DNA from: Mucilaginibacter lacusdianchii
GTDB lineage: Bacteria > Bacteroidota > Bacteroidia > Sphingobacteriales > Sphingobacteriaceae
DNA: 64,000 bases
Assembly: GCF_009770985.1 (NCBI RefSeq)
Contig: NZ_WSRW01000002.1
Span: 806,001-870,000, forward strand
Reading direction: 5' to 3'
Shown: positions 44,882 through 54,239 of the stretch, one piece after another
How positions within the stretch are numbered: position 1 is the stretch's first letter
Layout of the letters: every line of letters starts with the position of its first letter
Made by a program: the position numbers and the translations under genes
Notes under the pieces: model-generated
What the model saw: the letters and a program-made list of their open reading frames with translations, nothing else
Database searches by the model: none
Told to the model about the DNA's origin: nothing

Positions 44882-45425
44882 CTTGCAAAAAGGCCAGCGC
44901 GAAGTTATAAACGCACCTAAGTTTGTAATTGGCTTAGGCTGGGATACCAATAGCACATCAACCGGAACAGCATTCGATTTGGATGCATCTGTGTTTGTTT
45001 TGGCCGATAATAAAAAGCTGTTGTCTGATGAAAACTTAGTATTTTACAACAACCTTGTATCACCGGATGGTGCAGTTGAACACACCGGCGACAACCTTAC
45101 GGGTGATGGTGCAGGTGATGACGAACAGATTAAAATAGACCTGTCTAAGATAGACCCGCGCGCTACCGAGGTATGCATTGTGATAACTATACACGACGCC
45201 GAAAACCGCCGCCAAAACTTTGGTCAGGTGCGCAATTCCTTCATCCGCATATTTGATGCTGCCACCAATGCTGATTTATTGAAATATGAGCTGGAAGAAG
45301 ATTTTTCGATAGAAACAGCCGTTGAGTTTGGCCGCATTTACAAACGAAACAATGAATGGAAATTTGAAGCGGTAGGTGCAGGAATGAAAGGTGGTCTTCA
45401 GGATTATTTAAACAAATACAACTAA
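44871..45425 (+). CDS. terD: TerD family calcium-binding stress protein
   Basis: This 184-residue protein is a standard TerD: MAINLQKGQREVINA, VIGLGWDTN, AFDLDASVFVLA, HTGDNLTGDGAGDDEQIKID and FGQVRNSFIRIFDAATN. The Asp-rich DNLTGDGAGDDE loop binds Ca2+ in solved homologues. TerD proteins give tellurite, phage and colicin tolerance with TerC, mechanism unsettled. A second TerD-type gene follows after 4 bases. Confidence 0.92.
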   Translation: MAINLQKGQREVINAPKFVIGLGWDTNSTSTGTAFDLDASVFVLADNKKLLSDENLVFYNNLVSPDGAVEHTGDNLTGDGAGDDEQIKIDLSKIDPRATEVCIVITIHDAENRRQNFGQVRNSFIRIFDAATNADLLKYELEEDFSIETAVEFGRIYKRNNEWKFEAVGAGMKGGLQDYLNKYN

Positions 45426-45429
45426 ACCC

Positions 45430-46044
45430 ATGGCAATTAATTTAGAAAAAGGTCAGCGCATCAGTTTACAGAAAAGTAACGGTAGCACGCTCCAAAACAT
45501 ATGTGTAGGCATCAACTGGGGTGCTATTGAGAAAAAAGGCTTATTTGGCTTGGGCTTTACCAAAGAGGCGGTAGACCTTGACGGCAGTTGCGCGCTGTTT
45601 AACGAAAATAAGCAACTGGAAGAGGTAATTTATTTCGGTAATCTTAAATCTAAAAACGGCTCGGTACGCCATAGCGGCGATGACCTGACCGGCGACATTA
45701 ACGGAAATGACGGCTTAGACAATGAAGTAATTACCGTTGATTTATCGCAGTTGAGCCCTAGTACCACTTATGTGGCTTTTGTACTCAACAGTTTCCGCGG
45801 GCAAGATTTTGCAAAAGTTCCGTTTGCGTCTATCCGTATATTTGAAGGAACCCCTAAGCGGGTAAACGAGGTATTTGCCAAATATGATATTGCCAACGGA
45901 GCAAACTTTGCAGGCCATGTATCAATGGTTATGGGTGTTTTTTATAAACGTAACGGAGAATGGAAGTTCAATGCTATTGGCGAACCCACCAAAGACAGAA
46001 AGCTTCAAGAAACGGTGAATACGGTAATGCAGCAGTATCTGTAA
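45430..46044 (+). CDS. second TerD-family protein (TerZ-like)
   Basis: This 204-residue protein has the TerD fold: MAINLEKGQRISLQK, ICVGINWG, DLDGSCALF, HSGDDLTGDINGNDG, DNEVITVDLSQL and FASIRIFEG. The insertion KGLFGLGFTKEAV in the second strand pair is typical of TerZ/TerX-like members. The Ca2+ loop Asp residues are kept. It is co-transcribed with the upstream TerD. Confidence 0.85.
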   Translation: MAINLEKGQRISLQKSNGSTLQNICVGINWGAIEKKGLFGLGFTKEAVDLDGSCALFNENKQLEEVIYFGNLKSKNGSVRHSGDDLTGDINGNDGLDNEVITVDLSQLSPSTTYVAFVLNSFRGQDFAKVPFASIRIFEGTPKRVNEVFAKYDIANGANFAGHVSMVMGVFYKRNGEWKFNAIGEPTKDRKLQETVNTVMQQYL

Positions 46045-46138
46045 TAAAATTTAACGCGTTTTTGAAGTACCAACTGTAAAAGGCTAGAACTTCATTTAAC
46101 TGCAAATCTAACCTTAACCACAACCATTTAATTTTTTT

Positions 46139-47245
46139 ATGGAATTAGATACTATGCCGGCCATGCCGGAACCTAATGCTAACAGCAATAAAATAGATAA
46201 GGAAGGTAACGTTGATCTTACCCGAGTTACGCCCGATGATGTAAAAAAGTACGAGTCTGTTAATAAAGATTTGAACCCGGCTGATGTTAACTCCATCCTG
46301 AATTACGGTGCTGAAGTACAAAATTCAATGGAGAAATACAGTAACCAGTTTTTGACATCCGTACGCACATACAATTCGGGGGAGGTTGGCTTGCTCATTA
46401 ATGACCTGCTTACCGAGCTTAACTACATTGATGTGGATGAGCTTAACCAAAATGCCCTTACCCGCTTTATATCAAGTATACCTTTTTTGAAGAAAATGGT
46501 ATTTGATGCAAAGAAGCTGTTTCAGAAATACGATACAGTGGTTAATAATATTGATAAAATTACCAATAAAATTAAAGCAGGCAGGGTAAATTCCATTAAA
46601 GATAATGCTTCATTGCAAACCATGTTTGATAATAATGTAAGCTATATCAAGCAAATGGAAGAGCTTATTATCGCCGGGCAAATCAAACATCAGGAATTGA
46701 GTCAAAAGCTGGCCGAAATGGACGCCAACCCGGCGGCCTACCAAGACTACGAAATTGCCGACCTGAGAGACTATGTAACCCGCCTGGATAAGCGCCTGGT
46801 TGACATGAAAATGGTGCGTTTCATCATGCTGCAATCATTGGCACAAATACGGGTGGTGCAAAGCAACAACACCTCTATTGCCGAAAAAGCACAATCTATT
46901 GTATCTACCACTATCCCGGTATGGAAAAATCAGCTAACTATAGCGGTTGCGCTTTACAGGCAAAAAGAAAATGTGGAGATGCAGAAAAAGGTATCGGAAA
47001 CAACCAATACCATTTTGCAGAAAAACGCAGAGTTGTTAAAGCAGAACAGCATTGATGTGGCCCGCGAAAATGAGAAAACAGTGGTATCTATTGATACACT
47101 TAAACGCACCACGCAGTCGTTAATTGAAACCCTTAATGAGGTAAAACAAATACACGAGCAAGGTGCCCAAAATCGCAAAACTTTAAATACTGAATTACAA
47201 AACTTGGAAACTGAATTGAAAAAGACAGTAACCAATGCTGGGTAA
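46139..47245 (+). CDS. telA: toxic anion resistance protein (TelA family)
   Basis: This 368-residue, mostly helical protein contains RFISSIPFLKKMVFDAKKLF, RDYVTRLDKRLVDMKMVRFI and SIVSTTIPVWKNQLTIAVAL, which are TelA blocks. It is a soluble coiled-coil protein. TelA-family proteins accompany TerC/TerD and are linked to tellurite and cell-envelope stress. It sits in the middle of the operon, 94 bases after the second TerD and followed by an unknown gene after 9 bases. Confidence 0.85.
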   Translation: MELDTMPAMPEPNANSNKIDKEGNVDLTRVTPDDVKKYESVNKDLNPADVNSILNYGAEVQNSMEKYSNQFLTSVRTYNSGEVGLLINDLLTELNYIDVDELNQNALTRFISSIPFLKKMVFDAKKLFQKYDTVVNNIDKITNKIKAGRVNSIKDNASLQTMFDNNVSYIKQMEELIIAGQIKHQELSQKLAEMDANPAAYQDYEIADLRDYVTRLDKRLVDMKMVRFIMLQSLAQIRVVQSNNTSIAEKAQSIVSTTIPVWKNQLTIAVALYRQKENVEMQKKVSETTNTILQKNAELLKQNSIDVARENEKTVVSIDTLKRTTQSLIETLNEVKQIHEQGAQNRKTLNTELQNLETELKKTVTNAG

Positions 47246-47254
47246 TGTTTAATA

Positions 47255-48217
47255 ATGGATGAGAATAGGATAAACATTTTAAATGCATCCAACCGCATTT
47301 TAAGTAAGCTGCAATTACTTGCGGCTTTTTTTGGCGATGATATAATTTATAATGTCTACCTGCGTAGTGTGATTATACATCAGCTGTTTGAAAACAATTC
47401 CGAATTGGATATTAATAAGCTCGACCTTTTTCATCTGCAATTTACCTCTACATTGATAGAGCTGCTTAAAAAGATAAAAAAGAGTAACGAAAAGGCTGTA
47501 ACGCTTTTGTTTGACGAGATACAAGCAAACAAAGATCTTATTGCAAAGCTTGAAGAAGTGCGTTATTCGGAAGATGTATTTCGATTGGAAAAACACCGGC
47601 AAACGCTTAAAGTTAATACATCGCTCAGGCGCCTTTATGAGGTATTGAGTAATGATAGTACCGAATATCCTTTTTCTAAAAATATCAATTCATTCAGCGC
47701 CCGATTTGCTACAGACTTTTACTCACCAATAACGCCAGAGATATTTCAAAAGCTTACGCACTTTGAACCTCAAGAAGTTTATACCAACGCACACGCTATT
47801 ATTCAGCGTAAACTAATGGGCTTACTTTGTAAGTATGATTTTAAAACGGAGTTTTACTGTGGATTAAAAACCGGCAACTTAATTATTGAAGTATATAAAA
47901 TAACGGAACAGGAGATTTATTATATTTTTTATCCGCTACGTAATTTGTTTTTGCTATGTAATGCGGTTGAGATTAATGACATCACTTTAGCCATCACTAA
48001 TGATAAACCCAACACCATTATACAAGAACTGTACAATAAAAACGACCAGTTACAAAGCAGTGCCGCTGTAACAAAAGCTTATCTTCCGTCCGAGGTAAGA
48101 AATCTTTTGGCTGAACATTATAAAAAAATATCAGATATAAGCTTTCTTCAAAACATCAGCAATTTTGAGGCCCAAGCCAACATCCTGAAAACAATGCTTA
48201 ATACCGATATCATCTAA
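47255..48217 (+). CDS. hypothetical protein of the ter operon
   Basis: This 320-residue soluble protein has no clear motif. The N-terminal half is helical (DLFHLQFTSTLIELLKKIKK, LEKHRQTLKVNTSLRRLYEV); the C-terminal half has strands such as LIIEVYKITEQEIYYIFYPL. It starts 9 bases after telA and is followed by terC after 100 bases. Its position implies a role in the same stress response, but no family was recognised. Confidence 0.55.
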   Translation: MDENRINILNASNRILSKLQLLAAFFGDDIIYNVYLRSVIIHQLFENNSELDINKLDLFHLQFTSTLIELLKKIKKSNEKAVTLLFDEIQANKDLIAKLEEVRYSEDVFRLEKHRQTLKVNTSLRRLYEVLSNDSTEYPFSKNINSFSARFATDFYSPITPEIFQKLTHFEPQEVYTNAHAIIQRKLMGLLCKYDFKTEFYCGLKTGNLIIEVYKITEQEIYYIFYPLRNLFLLCNAVEINDITLAITNDKPNTIIQELYNKNDQLQSSAAVTKAYLPSEVRNLLAEHYKKISDISFLQNISNFEAQANILKTMLNTDII

Positions 48218-48317
48218 TTTTACTTTTATTTGCTGCTTCCTTTTCTAAAATATAAAGTGTGATGATTGCAAATTTTCATATTTTTAGACGGTTGCAATAA
48301 TTACCTAAACAAATACC

Positions 48318-49127
48318 ATGGACTTATTACATACGCTATTAGGCGAAGACATCAAAGCAGGCTTGCTGATTATTTTGAATTTAATTGTAATTGAAAGCTT
48401 GCTTTCAGTTGATAACGCTGCCGTGCTGGCCACTATGGTTCTTGATTTGCCGAAAGAGCAGCGTAACAAAGCTTTACGTTATGGCATTATAGGCGCTTAT
48501 ATATTTCGCGGCATTTGCCTTTTCTTAGCGGCTTGGTTAGTTAAAATATGGTGGCTAAAACCTTTGGGCGGGTTATACCTGCTTTACCTGGCTTTCGATT
48601 ATTTTAAAGGCAAAGCCGGTGGTGACGAAGAAGAAGCCGTTAATAAAAATGAGAGCTGGATATATAAATCAACAGTTGGTTTAATTGGCAACTTTTGGGC
48701 AACCGTGGCACTGGTAGAAGTGATGGACCTTGCCTTTTCGATAGACAACGTGTTTGCTGCCGTTGCTTTTACCGATCATGTATTTCTGATCTATACAGGA
48801 GTATTTATAGGCATTTTAGCCATGCGCTTTGTGGCCCAGGGTTTTGTCAAGCTCATGGAAAAATTCACGTTTTTGGAAACAATTGCCTTTATCGTGATAG
48901 GCGTTTTAGGCTTAAAGCTTTCAGCATCTTTATATACGCACTTTTACCCGGGCACGCCAGTATCAGAAGCTATTGAAGGTGAGAAAACCGATCTTTTTGT
49001 ATCTATATTCACGGTAGCCATCTTTGTACTTCCGGTATTAAGTTCTGTGCTGCTTAACTTTCCTAAACGCCATACAATTAAACCTGAAGTAGCAGAAGAT
49101 GCAGAGAAGGTTCTAGATAAAAGTTAA
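48318..49127 (+). CDS. terC: TerC family integral membrane protein
   Basis: This 269-residue protein has about seven membrane helices. The TerC signatures are LIVIESLLSVDNAAVLATMV and MDLAFSIDNVFAAVAFTDHV, each with the membrane-embedded acidic pair thought to bind metal ions (Mn2+ in characterised relatives). It closes the ter operon and would be its membrane anchor or ion exporter. Confidence 0.92.
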   Translation: MDLLHTLLGEDIKAGLLIILNLIVIESLLSVDNAAVLATMVLDLPKEQRNKALRYGIIGAYIFRGICLFLAAWLVKIWWLKPLGGLYLLYLAFDYFKGKAGGDEEEAVNKNESWIYKSTVGLIGNFWATVALVEVMDLAFSIDNVFAAVAFTDHVFLIYTGVFIGILAMRFVAQGFVKLMEKFTFLETIAFIVIGVLGLKLSASLYTHFYPGTPVSEAIEGEKTDLFVSIFTVAIFVLPVLSSVLLNFPKRHTIKPEVAEDAEKVLDKS

Positions 49128-49297
49128 TTTAAAAGAACCGAGCAACCTTTAGTCAACAACAAAATAAAGTTAATGGCTCAAGCTAAACACAAATTGACGT
49201 TTTCATAAGCTTCCGATTTTCCTAGAACCGACCATTCACCAATCGACATTGCGCTATTTGACTGTATTCTATGTTACCGAATGGATTTTGATTAACC

Positions 49298-49323
49298 TTT
49301 GTTAATTAAATTTGTTAATTTTG
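49298..49323 (+). promoter_or_regulatory. tandem operator-like repeat with promoter -7 box
   Basis: TTTGTTAATT occurs twice (49298-49307 and 49311-49320), 13 bases apart. The second copy merges into TAATTTTG (49316-49323), an exact match to the -7 consensus TAnnTTTG, 9 bases before the next start codon. Confidence 0.5.
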
Positions 49324-49332
49324 CAATAAGGC

Positions 49333-49728
49333 ATGTGGAAAAAGTGGATTAACATATTTTTAGCTGTCTGGCTCATTAACTCGATTACTTATTTCCATTC
49401 GAGTAATCCGCTGGGCAACGACAATGAAGGTCATTCATGCTGTTCTACATCCGATTGCCTTGAAGTTAACAGCTGGGTTGATTGCCTCATCCAAGAGGCC
49501 GTAGACGATGGCGCGGACACACCTGCAAAGGCGCATAAAATCAAATCGCAACGCCGTTATGTAAACGCCCGTTCATTTAATCTTAGCGCCGATTTGGTTC
49601 ATCGTCTGCTATATTTGCCTGATGCAGCACTGCAAAAGCTGGACGACGATAGCGATGAACATTATTCCATCGGTGTAGCCTTATTACCCGCCTACTACAA
49701 TTTCTTATTCCGGCTCTGCCCTTTCTAA
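49333..49728 (+). CDS. Cys-rich exported hypothetical protein upstream of the efflux operon
   Basis: This 131-residue protein has a hydrophobic N terminus (WINIFLAVWLINSITYF, probable signal or anchor). A short Cys-rich motif follows (GHSCCSTSDCLEVNSWVDCL, four Cys in 17 residues), which could bind a metal. The C-terminal half is helical. It lies 114 bases upstream of the RND adaptor gene on the same strand and may be the first gene of that operon, conceivably a metal or stress sensor. No family recognised. Confidence 0.5.
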   Translation: MWKKWINIFLAVWLINSITYFHSSNPLGNDNEGHSCCSTSDCLEVNSWVDCLIQEAVDDGADTPAKAHKIKSQRRYVNARSFNLSADLVHRLLYLPDAALQKLDDDSDEHYSIGVALLPAYYNFLFRLCPF

Positions 49729-49842
49729 CCGTATTCTTTTTATTCTCAGATTAAGGCAGCATTTATTATGCTGTAAGCACATTGCTGTGCCCTGATCTGA
49801 AACTTCTCCATTAAAATTTATTAAAAGAATACCACTACAAAC

Positions 49843-50979
49843 ATGATCAAAAGGGAACATGCATACGGTTGGCTATGGGTAATTACGGCATTACTAATGG
49901 CTGGCTGTGCATCAAAAAATAAAGAAAAATCTACGCAGGACACCCTGCAATTGCCGGTTTTAACATTAAAAGCTAAAGACACTGTACTGCAAACTGCTTA
50001 TGTTGCTGATATACAGGCAAATCGAAATGTTGAAGTACGTTCCAGACTTAGAGGCTTTCTGGAAAAAATATATGTTGACGAGGGCAAGCCGGTAAGCAAA
50101 GGCCAGGTACTGTTTAAGCTGAATGATGAGGAGTATCGCGTAGCTATGTCAAAAGCCAAAGCTGCCTTAAGCAATGCAGAAGCCGCAGCTATAGCTACCC
50201 GTTTGGAGGTTGACCGCGTAAAGATGCTGGTTGACAAGAATGTCATATCCAAATCGGAGCTGGAAGTAGCCAAGTCTAAGCTGAAAGCTGATATGGCTAC
50301 TATTGATGAGGCACGCTCCAACGTACAAAGTGCACAAAACCATATTGCCTATACTACTATCCGGGCACCATTCGACGGCATTATCGATCGTATTCCGTTG
50401 AAATCTGGTAGTTTAATTGACGAGGGCACACTGCTTACCAGTATATCAGATATTAATTCGGTATACGCCTATTTCAGCTTTCCGGAAAATGAGTATCTGC
50501 GCTATCAGCGTGCAAAAAATAAAAATCCGCAGGCGGATAACGATATTGTAAAACTTGTTTTGTCTGACGGTAGCAGCTATGCACATACCGGTACTATTGA
50601 AACTATTGAAGGTGAAATTGAGCAAAACACCGGCTCCATTGATTTACGGGCTAAGTTTCCAAATCCTCACAAACTTTTACGGCATGGCGCCAGCGGTAAG
50701 ATATACCTGTCGGCCGATATGGACAATGCTGTAATGGTACCACAAAAATCTGTTTTTGAAATTCAGGATCAGAACTTTGTTTACCTGGTAGGGCCCGACA
50801 ATAAATTGCATATGCAAAGCTTTACGCCGCTTACCCGCGTATCGCAGTATTACATCTTAAAAGAAGGCTTGAAGCCCGGCGACCGCATCCTGTTTGAGGG
50901 TACACAAAACGCCCGGGATGGTATGGTGATTAAACCAAAAACCGTTTCGCCTGTGCAAAAGCTGGCTTACCATAAGTAA
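49843..50979 (+). CDS. RND efflux periplasmic adaptor (AcrA/MexA-like lipoprotein)
   Basis: This 378-residue protein has a lipobox (ALLMAGC, Cys22). Barrel-sandwich and hairpin regions follow: VEVRSRLRGFLEKIYVDEGK, VSKGQVLFKLNDEEYRVAMS, then a coiled-coil hairpin and YTTIRAPFDGIIDRIPLKSG. Its beta-barrel and membrane-proximal domains are complete. It bridges the inner-membrane pump and the outer-membrane channel encoded next. Confidence 0.92.
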   Translation: MIKREHAYGWLWVITALLMAGCASKNKEKSTQDTLQLPVLTLKAKDTVLQTAYVADIQANRNVEVRSRLRGFLEKIYVDEGKPVSKGQVLFKLNDEEYRVAMSKAKAALSNAEAAAIATRLEVDRVKMLVDKNVISKSELEVAKSKLKADMATIDEARSNVQSAQNHIAYTTIRAPFDGIIDRIPLKSGSLIDEGTLLTSISDINSVYAYFSFPENEYLRYQRAKNKNPQADNDIVKLVLSDGSSYAHTGTIETIEGEIEQNTGSIDLRAKFPNPHKLLRHGASGKIYLSADMDNAVMVPQKSVFEIQDQNFVYLVGPDNKLHMQSFTPLTRVSQYYILKEGLKPGDRILFEGTQNARDGMVIKPKTVSPVQKLAYHK

Positions 50980-51065
50980 GCTCCGGCTTGCCTTTTTCTT
51001 TTAACGCTGCGGGACGCATATGCTATCCTGTGGCTATGGTTTGATACATTAATTCCCCAAATATA

Positions 51066-54000
51066 ATGTTCAATGTATTTATTAAGCGGCCTATCCTGTC
51101 GCTTGTTATATCATTAATGATAACCCTGCTGGGTGTACTGGCTTTAATTACATTGCCGGTAACCCAGTTTCCGGACATTGTGCCGCCCTCTGTTACCGTA
51201 ACAGCTAATTACACGGGTGCCAATGCCGAGGTTTGTGCCAAGGCCGTTGCTACGCCACTTGAGCGTGCTATTAACGGTGTACCGGGCATGACCTACATGT
51301 CATCCGTTTGCAGTAACGACGGTTTAACCGTGATCCAGATATATTTTAACGTAGGTACCGATCCGGACCAGGCCGCTGTAAACGTGCAGAACCGGGTGGC
51401 TACCATCATCGACGAGTTGCCCGAAGAGGTTATCAAAGCAGGGGTTACCACCGAAAAAGAGGTAAACAGTATGCTGATGTACCTCAACATCATGAGCGAT
51501 GATAAAAACATGGACGAAAAGTTCATTTACAATTTTACCGACATCAACGTACTTCAAGAATTAAAGCGTATTGACGGGGTTGGCCGTGCCGAAATTATGG
51601 GTGCCAAAGAATACTCTATGCGGGTTTGGTTAAAGCCTGATCGCATGATGGCTTACAAGGTATCCAGCGATGATGTGATTAAAGCTATCCGCAATCAAAA
51701 CGTAGAGGCGGCCCCCGGTAAAACCGGCCAAAGTTCTGACCGTACACCGCAGATGTTGCAGTATGTATTGCGCTACCCCGGCAAATTTTTTGAACCTAAA
51801 CAGTATGAAAATATTGTAATTAAAGCCGATGAAAGCGGTACGGTATTAACGCTGAAAGAAGTAGCTGATATTGAATTTGGCTCGCTCACTTACAGCATGG
51901 TGTCCAAAACAGACGGACGCCCATCTGCCTCGATCATGATTAAACAACGCCCTGGTTCAAACGCCCGCGATGTAATCAACAACATCAAAACCCGTATGGC
52001 CGAGCTAAAGGAAACTTCTTTTCCATCGGGCATGACTTATAACGTTAACTATGATGTTTCACGCTTTTTGGATGCTTCTATCCATGAGGTACTACGCACG
52101 CTGGTTGAAGCTTTTATATTAGTTTTTATTGTCGTTTACATCTTTTTACAAGATTTCCGCTCAACCTTAATCCCTGCACTGGCAGTACCGGTGGCGCTAA
52201 TTGGTACGCTGTTTTTTATGCAGATGCTGGGCTTCTCCATCAACCTGCTCACTTTGTTTGCACTGGTGCTATCTATCGGTATTGTGGTAGATAACGCCAT
52301 TGTGGTTGTAGAGGCTGTGCACGTAAAAATGAGCGAAGAGCATATGAGCCCCATGGAGGCAACCGTCAGCGCCATGAAAGATATTAGCGGGGCTATTGTG
52401 GCCATTACACTGGTGATGTCGGCGGTGTTTGTGCCGGTGGCATTTATGTCTGGCCCGGTAGGTGTATTTTACCGACAGTTTTCTTTAACAATGGCCATCT
52501 CCATTGTTATATCAGGTATTAATGCGGTAACTCTTACCCCCGCTTTATGTGCCATTATGCTACGCCATAATACGGATGCCAAAAAAGGTTTTATAGACCG
52601 GTTCTTTAAAGGTTTTAACACCCGTTATGATGCCGTGCAAAACAAATACTCTGGTTTCATTGGCAAGATAGCTGGCCGCAGGGTGATAACCCTGGGATTG
52701 CTTCTGCTGTTTTTTGCTGCCACGTGGGGTGTGAGCGCCATATTACCAACAGGCTTTATCCCAACTGAAGACCAAGGGATGATTTACGTGAACGTAACCA
52801 CCCCGGCTGGTGCTACGGTTGAGCGTACCGAACAGGTACTCGACGAAATTGAACGGCAAACCAAAAGTATGGAAGCCATCGAGTCGGTATCTACCCTGGC
52901 TGGCTACAGCTTGGTAAACGAAGTTGCCGGTGCATCATACGGTATGGCCATGATCAACTTAAAGGGTTGGGACGACCGCAAAGAATCGCTGGATGATGTT
53001 ATAAAAGAATTGCAGAACCGTACCAAAAACATTGGCGATGCTTCCATACAGTTTTTCCCGCCGCCAACCGTGCCAGGTTTTGGTAATTCCAGCGGTTTTG
53101 AAATCAGGTTGCTGGATAAAAGTGGCACGGGCGATTTACAGAAAACCGCCAGCATCTCTAACGAGTTTATTAAGGCGCTTAATGAATCGCCCGAAATATC
53201 CAATGCCTTCTCGAGCTTTGATGCTAACTTTCCGCAATACATGATTGAGGTTGACCAGCAGATGGCCGCCAAAAAAGGTATTACCATTGATAATGCCATG
53301 TCTACCTTACAAACGCTGATGGGCAGTTACTACGCATCCAACTTTATCCGTTTTGGACAGATGTATAAAGTGATGGTGCAGGCTTCGCCCGAGTATCGTT
53401 CCAAACCGGAAGACTTACTTAGTTTGTATGTGAAGAACGACAAAGGCGAAATGGTGCCTTTTTCAACCTTTATTAAAATGCGCAGAGTATATGGCCCCGA
53501 ACAGCTAACCCGCTACAATATGTATACCTCGGCCATGATTAATGGCGATGCATCGGCTGGATACAGTAGTGGTGATGCCATCAACGCCATCAAACGCATA
53601 GCGGCGCAAAAGCTGCCCAAAGGTTATTCGTTCGAGTGGTCGGGCATGACGCGCGAGCAGATATTATCGGGCAACCAGGCCATCTATATTTTCATCATTT
53701 GTTTAGTGTTTGTTTACCTGCTATTGGCGGCGCAGTACGAAAGCTTGTTACTGCCTTTAGCGGTAATATTATCACTGCCAACCGGTATTATGGGGGCGTT
53801 TTTCTTCCTTAAAATTACCGGGCTCGAAAACAACATTTATGCACAGGTGGCCTTGGTGATGCTGATTGGCTTGCTGGGTAAAAACGCCATCTTGATAGTA
53901 GAGTTTGCTGTACAACGCGAACGTGAAGGCGCTACGGTATTAAAAGCTGCTATAGAAGGTGCCGTATCTCGTTTACGACCCATCCTCATGACCTCATTTG

Positions 54001-54230
54001 CCTTTATTGCCGGTTTAATACCGTTGTGTATAGCCAGTGGCGCAGGTGCCATGGGTAACCGCTCTATTGGTACGGCAGCAGCCGGTGGCATGTTGCTGGG
54101 CACTTTGTTTGGCTTGGTTTTAATTCCAGGGTTGTATGTAATCTTTTCCAGCTTGTCTAAAAAGAAAGATAAAAACGAACCCATTACAGAGGAAGTTCAT
54201 GAAGCAGAACTAGCCAGTACTTATCATTAA
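51066..54230 (+). CDS. RND multidrug efflux permease (HAE-1 family)
   Basis: This 1054-residue pump has the AcrB layout: FIKRPILSLVISLMITLLGV (TM1), PPSVTVTANYTGANAEVCAK and PLERAINGVPGMTYM in the first porter domain, TM4 GIVVDNAIVVVEAV, second-half TM1 near 535, and TM10 GKNAILIVEFAV with the relay Lys. AcrB has two Asp residues in TM4 (VDDA); here the second is Asn. This VDN variant is common in Bacteroidota pumps. It uses proton motive force to export lipophilic compounds, together with its adaptor and the downstream channel. Confidence 0.95.
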   Translation: MFNVFIKRPILSLVISLMITLLGVLALITLPVTQFPDIVPPSVTVTANYTGANAEVCAKAVATPLERAINGVPGMTYMSSVCSNDGLTVIQIYFNVGTDPDQAAVNVQNRVATIIDELPEEVIKAGVTTEKEVNSMLMYLNIMSDDKNMDEKFIYNFTDINVLQELKRIDGVGRAEIMGAKEYSMRVWLKPDRMMAYKVSSDDVIKAIRNQNVEAAPGKTGQSSDRTPQMLQYVLRYPGKFFEPKQYENIVIKADESGTVLTLKEVADIEFGSLTYSMVSKTDGRPSASIMIKQRPGSNARDVINNIKTRMAELKETSFPSGMTYNVNYDVSRFLDASIHEVLRTLVEAFILVFIVVYIFLQDFRSTLIPALAVPVALIGTLFFMQMLGFSINLLTLFALVLSIGIVVDNAIVVVEAVHVKMSEEHMSPMEATVSAMKDISGAIVAITLVMSAVFVPVAFMSGPVGVFYRQFSLTMAISIVISGINAVTLTPALCAIMLRHNTDAKKGFIDRFFKGFNTRYDAVQNKYSGFIGKIAGRRVITLGLLLLFFAATWGVSAILPTGFIPTEDQGMIYVNVTTPAGATVERTEQVLDEIERQTKSMEAIESVSTLAGYSLVNEVAGASYGMAMINLKGWDDRKESLDDVIKELQNRTKNIGDASIQFFPPPTVPGFGNSSGFEIRLLDKSGTGDLQKTASISNEFIKALNESPEISNAFSSFDANFPQYMIEVDQQMAAKKGITIDNAMSTLQTLMGSYYASNFIRFGQMYKVMVQASPEYRSKPEDLLSLYVKNDKGEMVPFSTFIKMRRVYGPEQLTRYNMYTSAMINGDASAGYSSGDAINAIKRIAAQKLPKGYSFEWSGMTREQILSGNQAIYIFIICLVFVYLLLAAQYESLLLPLAVILSLPTGIMGAFFFLKITGLENNIYAQVALVMLIGLLGKNAILIVEFAVQREREGATVLKAAIEGAVSRLRPILMTSFAFIAGLIPLCIASGAGAMGNRSIGTAAAGGMLLGTLFGLVLIPGLYVIFSSLSKKKDKNEPITEEVHEAELASTYH

Positions 54231-54239
54231 TCAATTATC

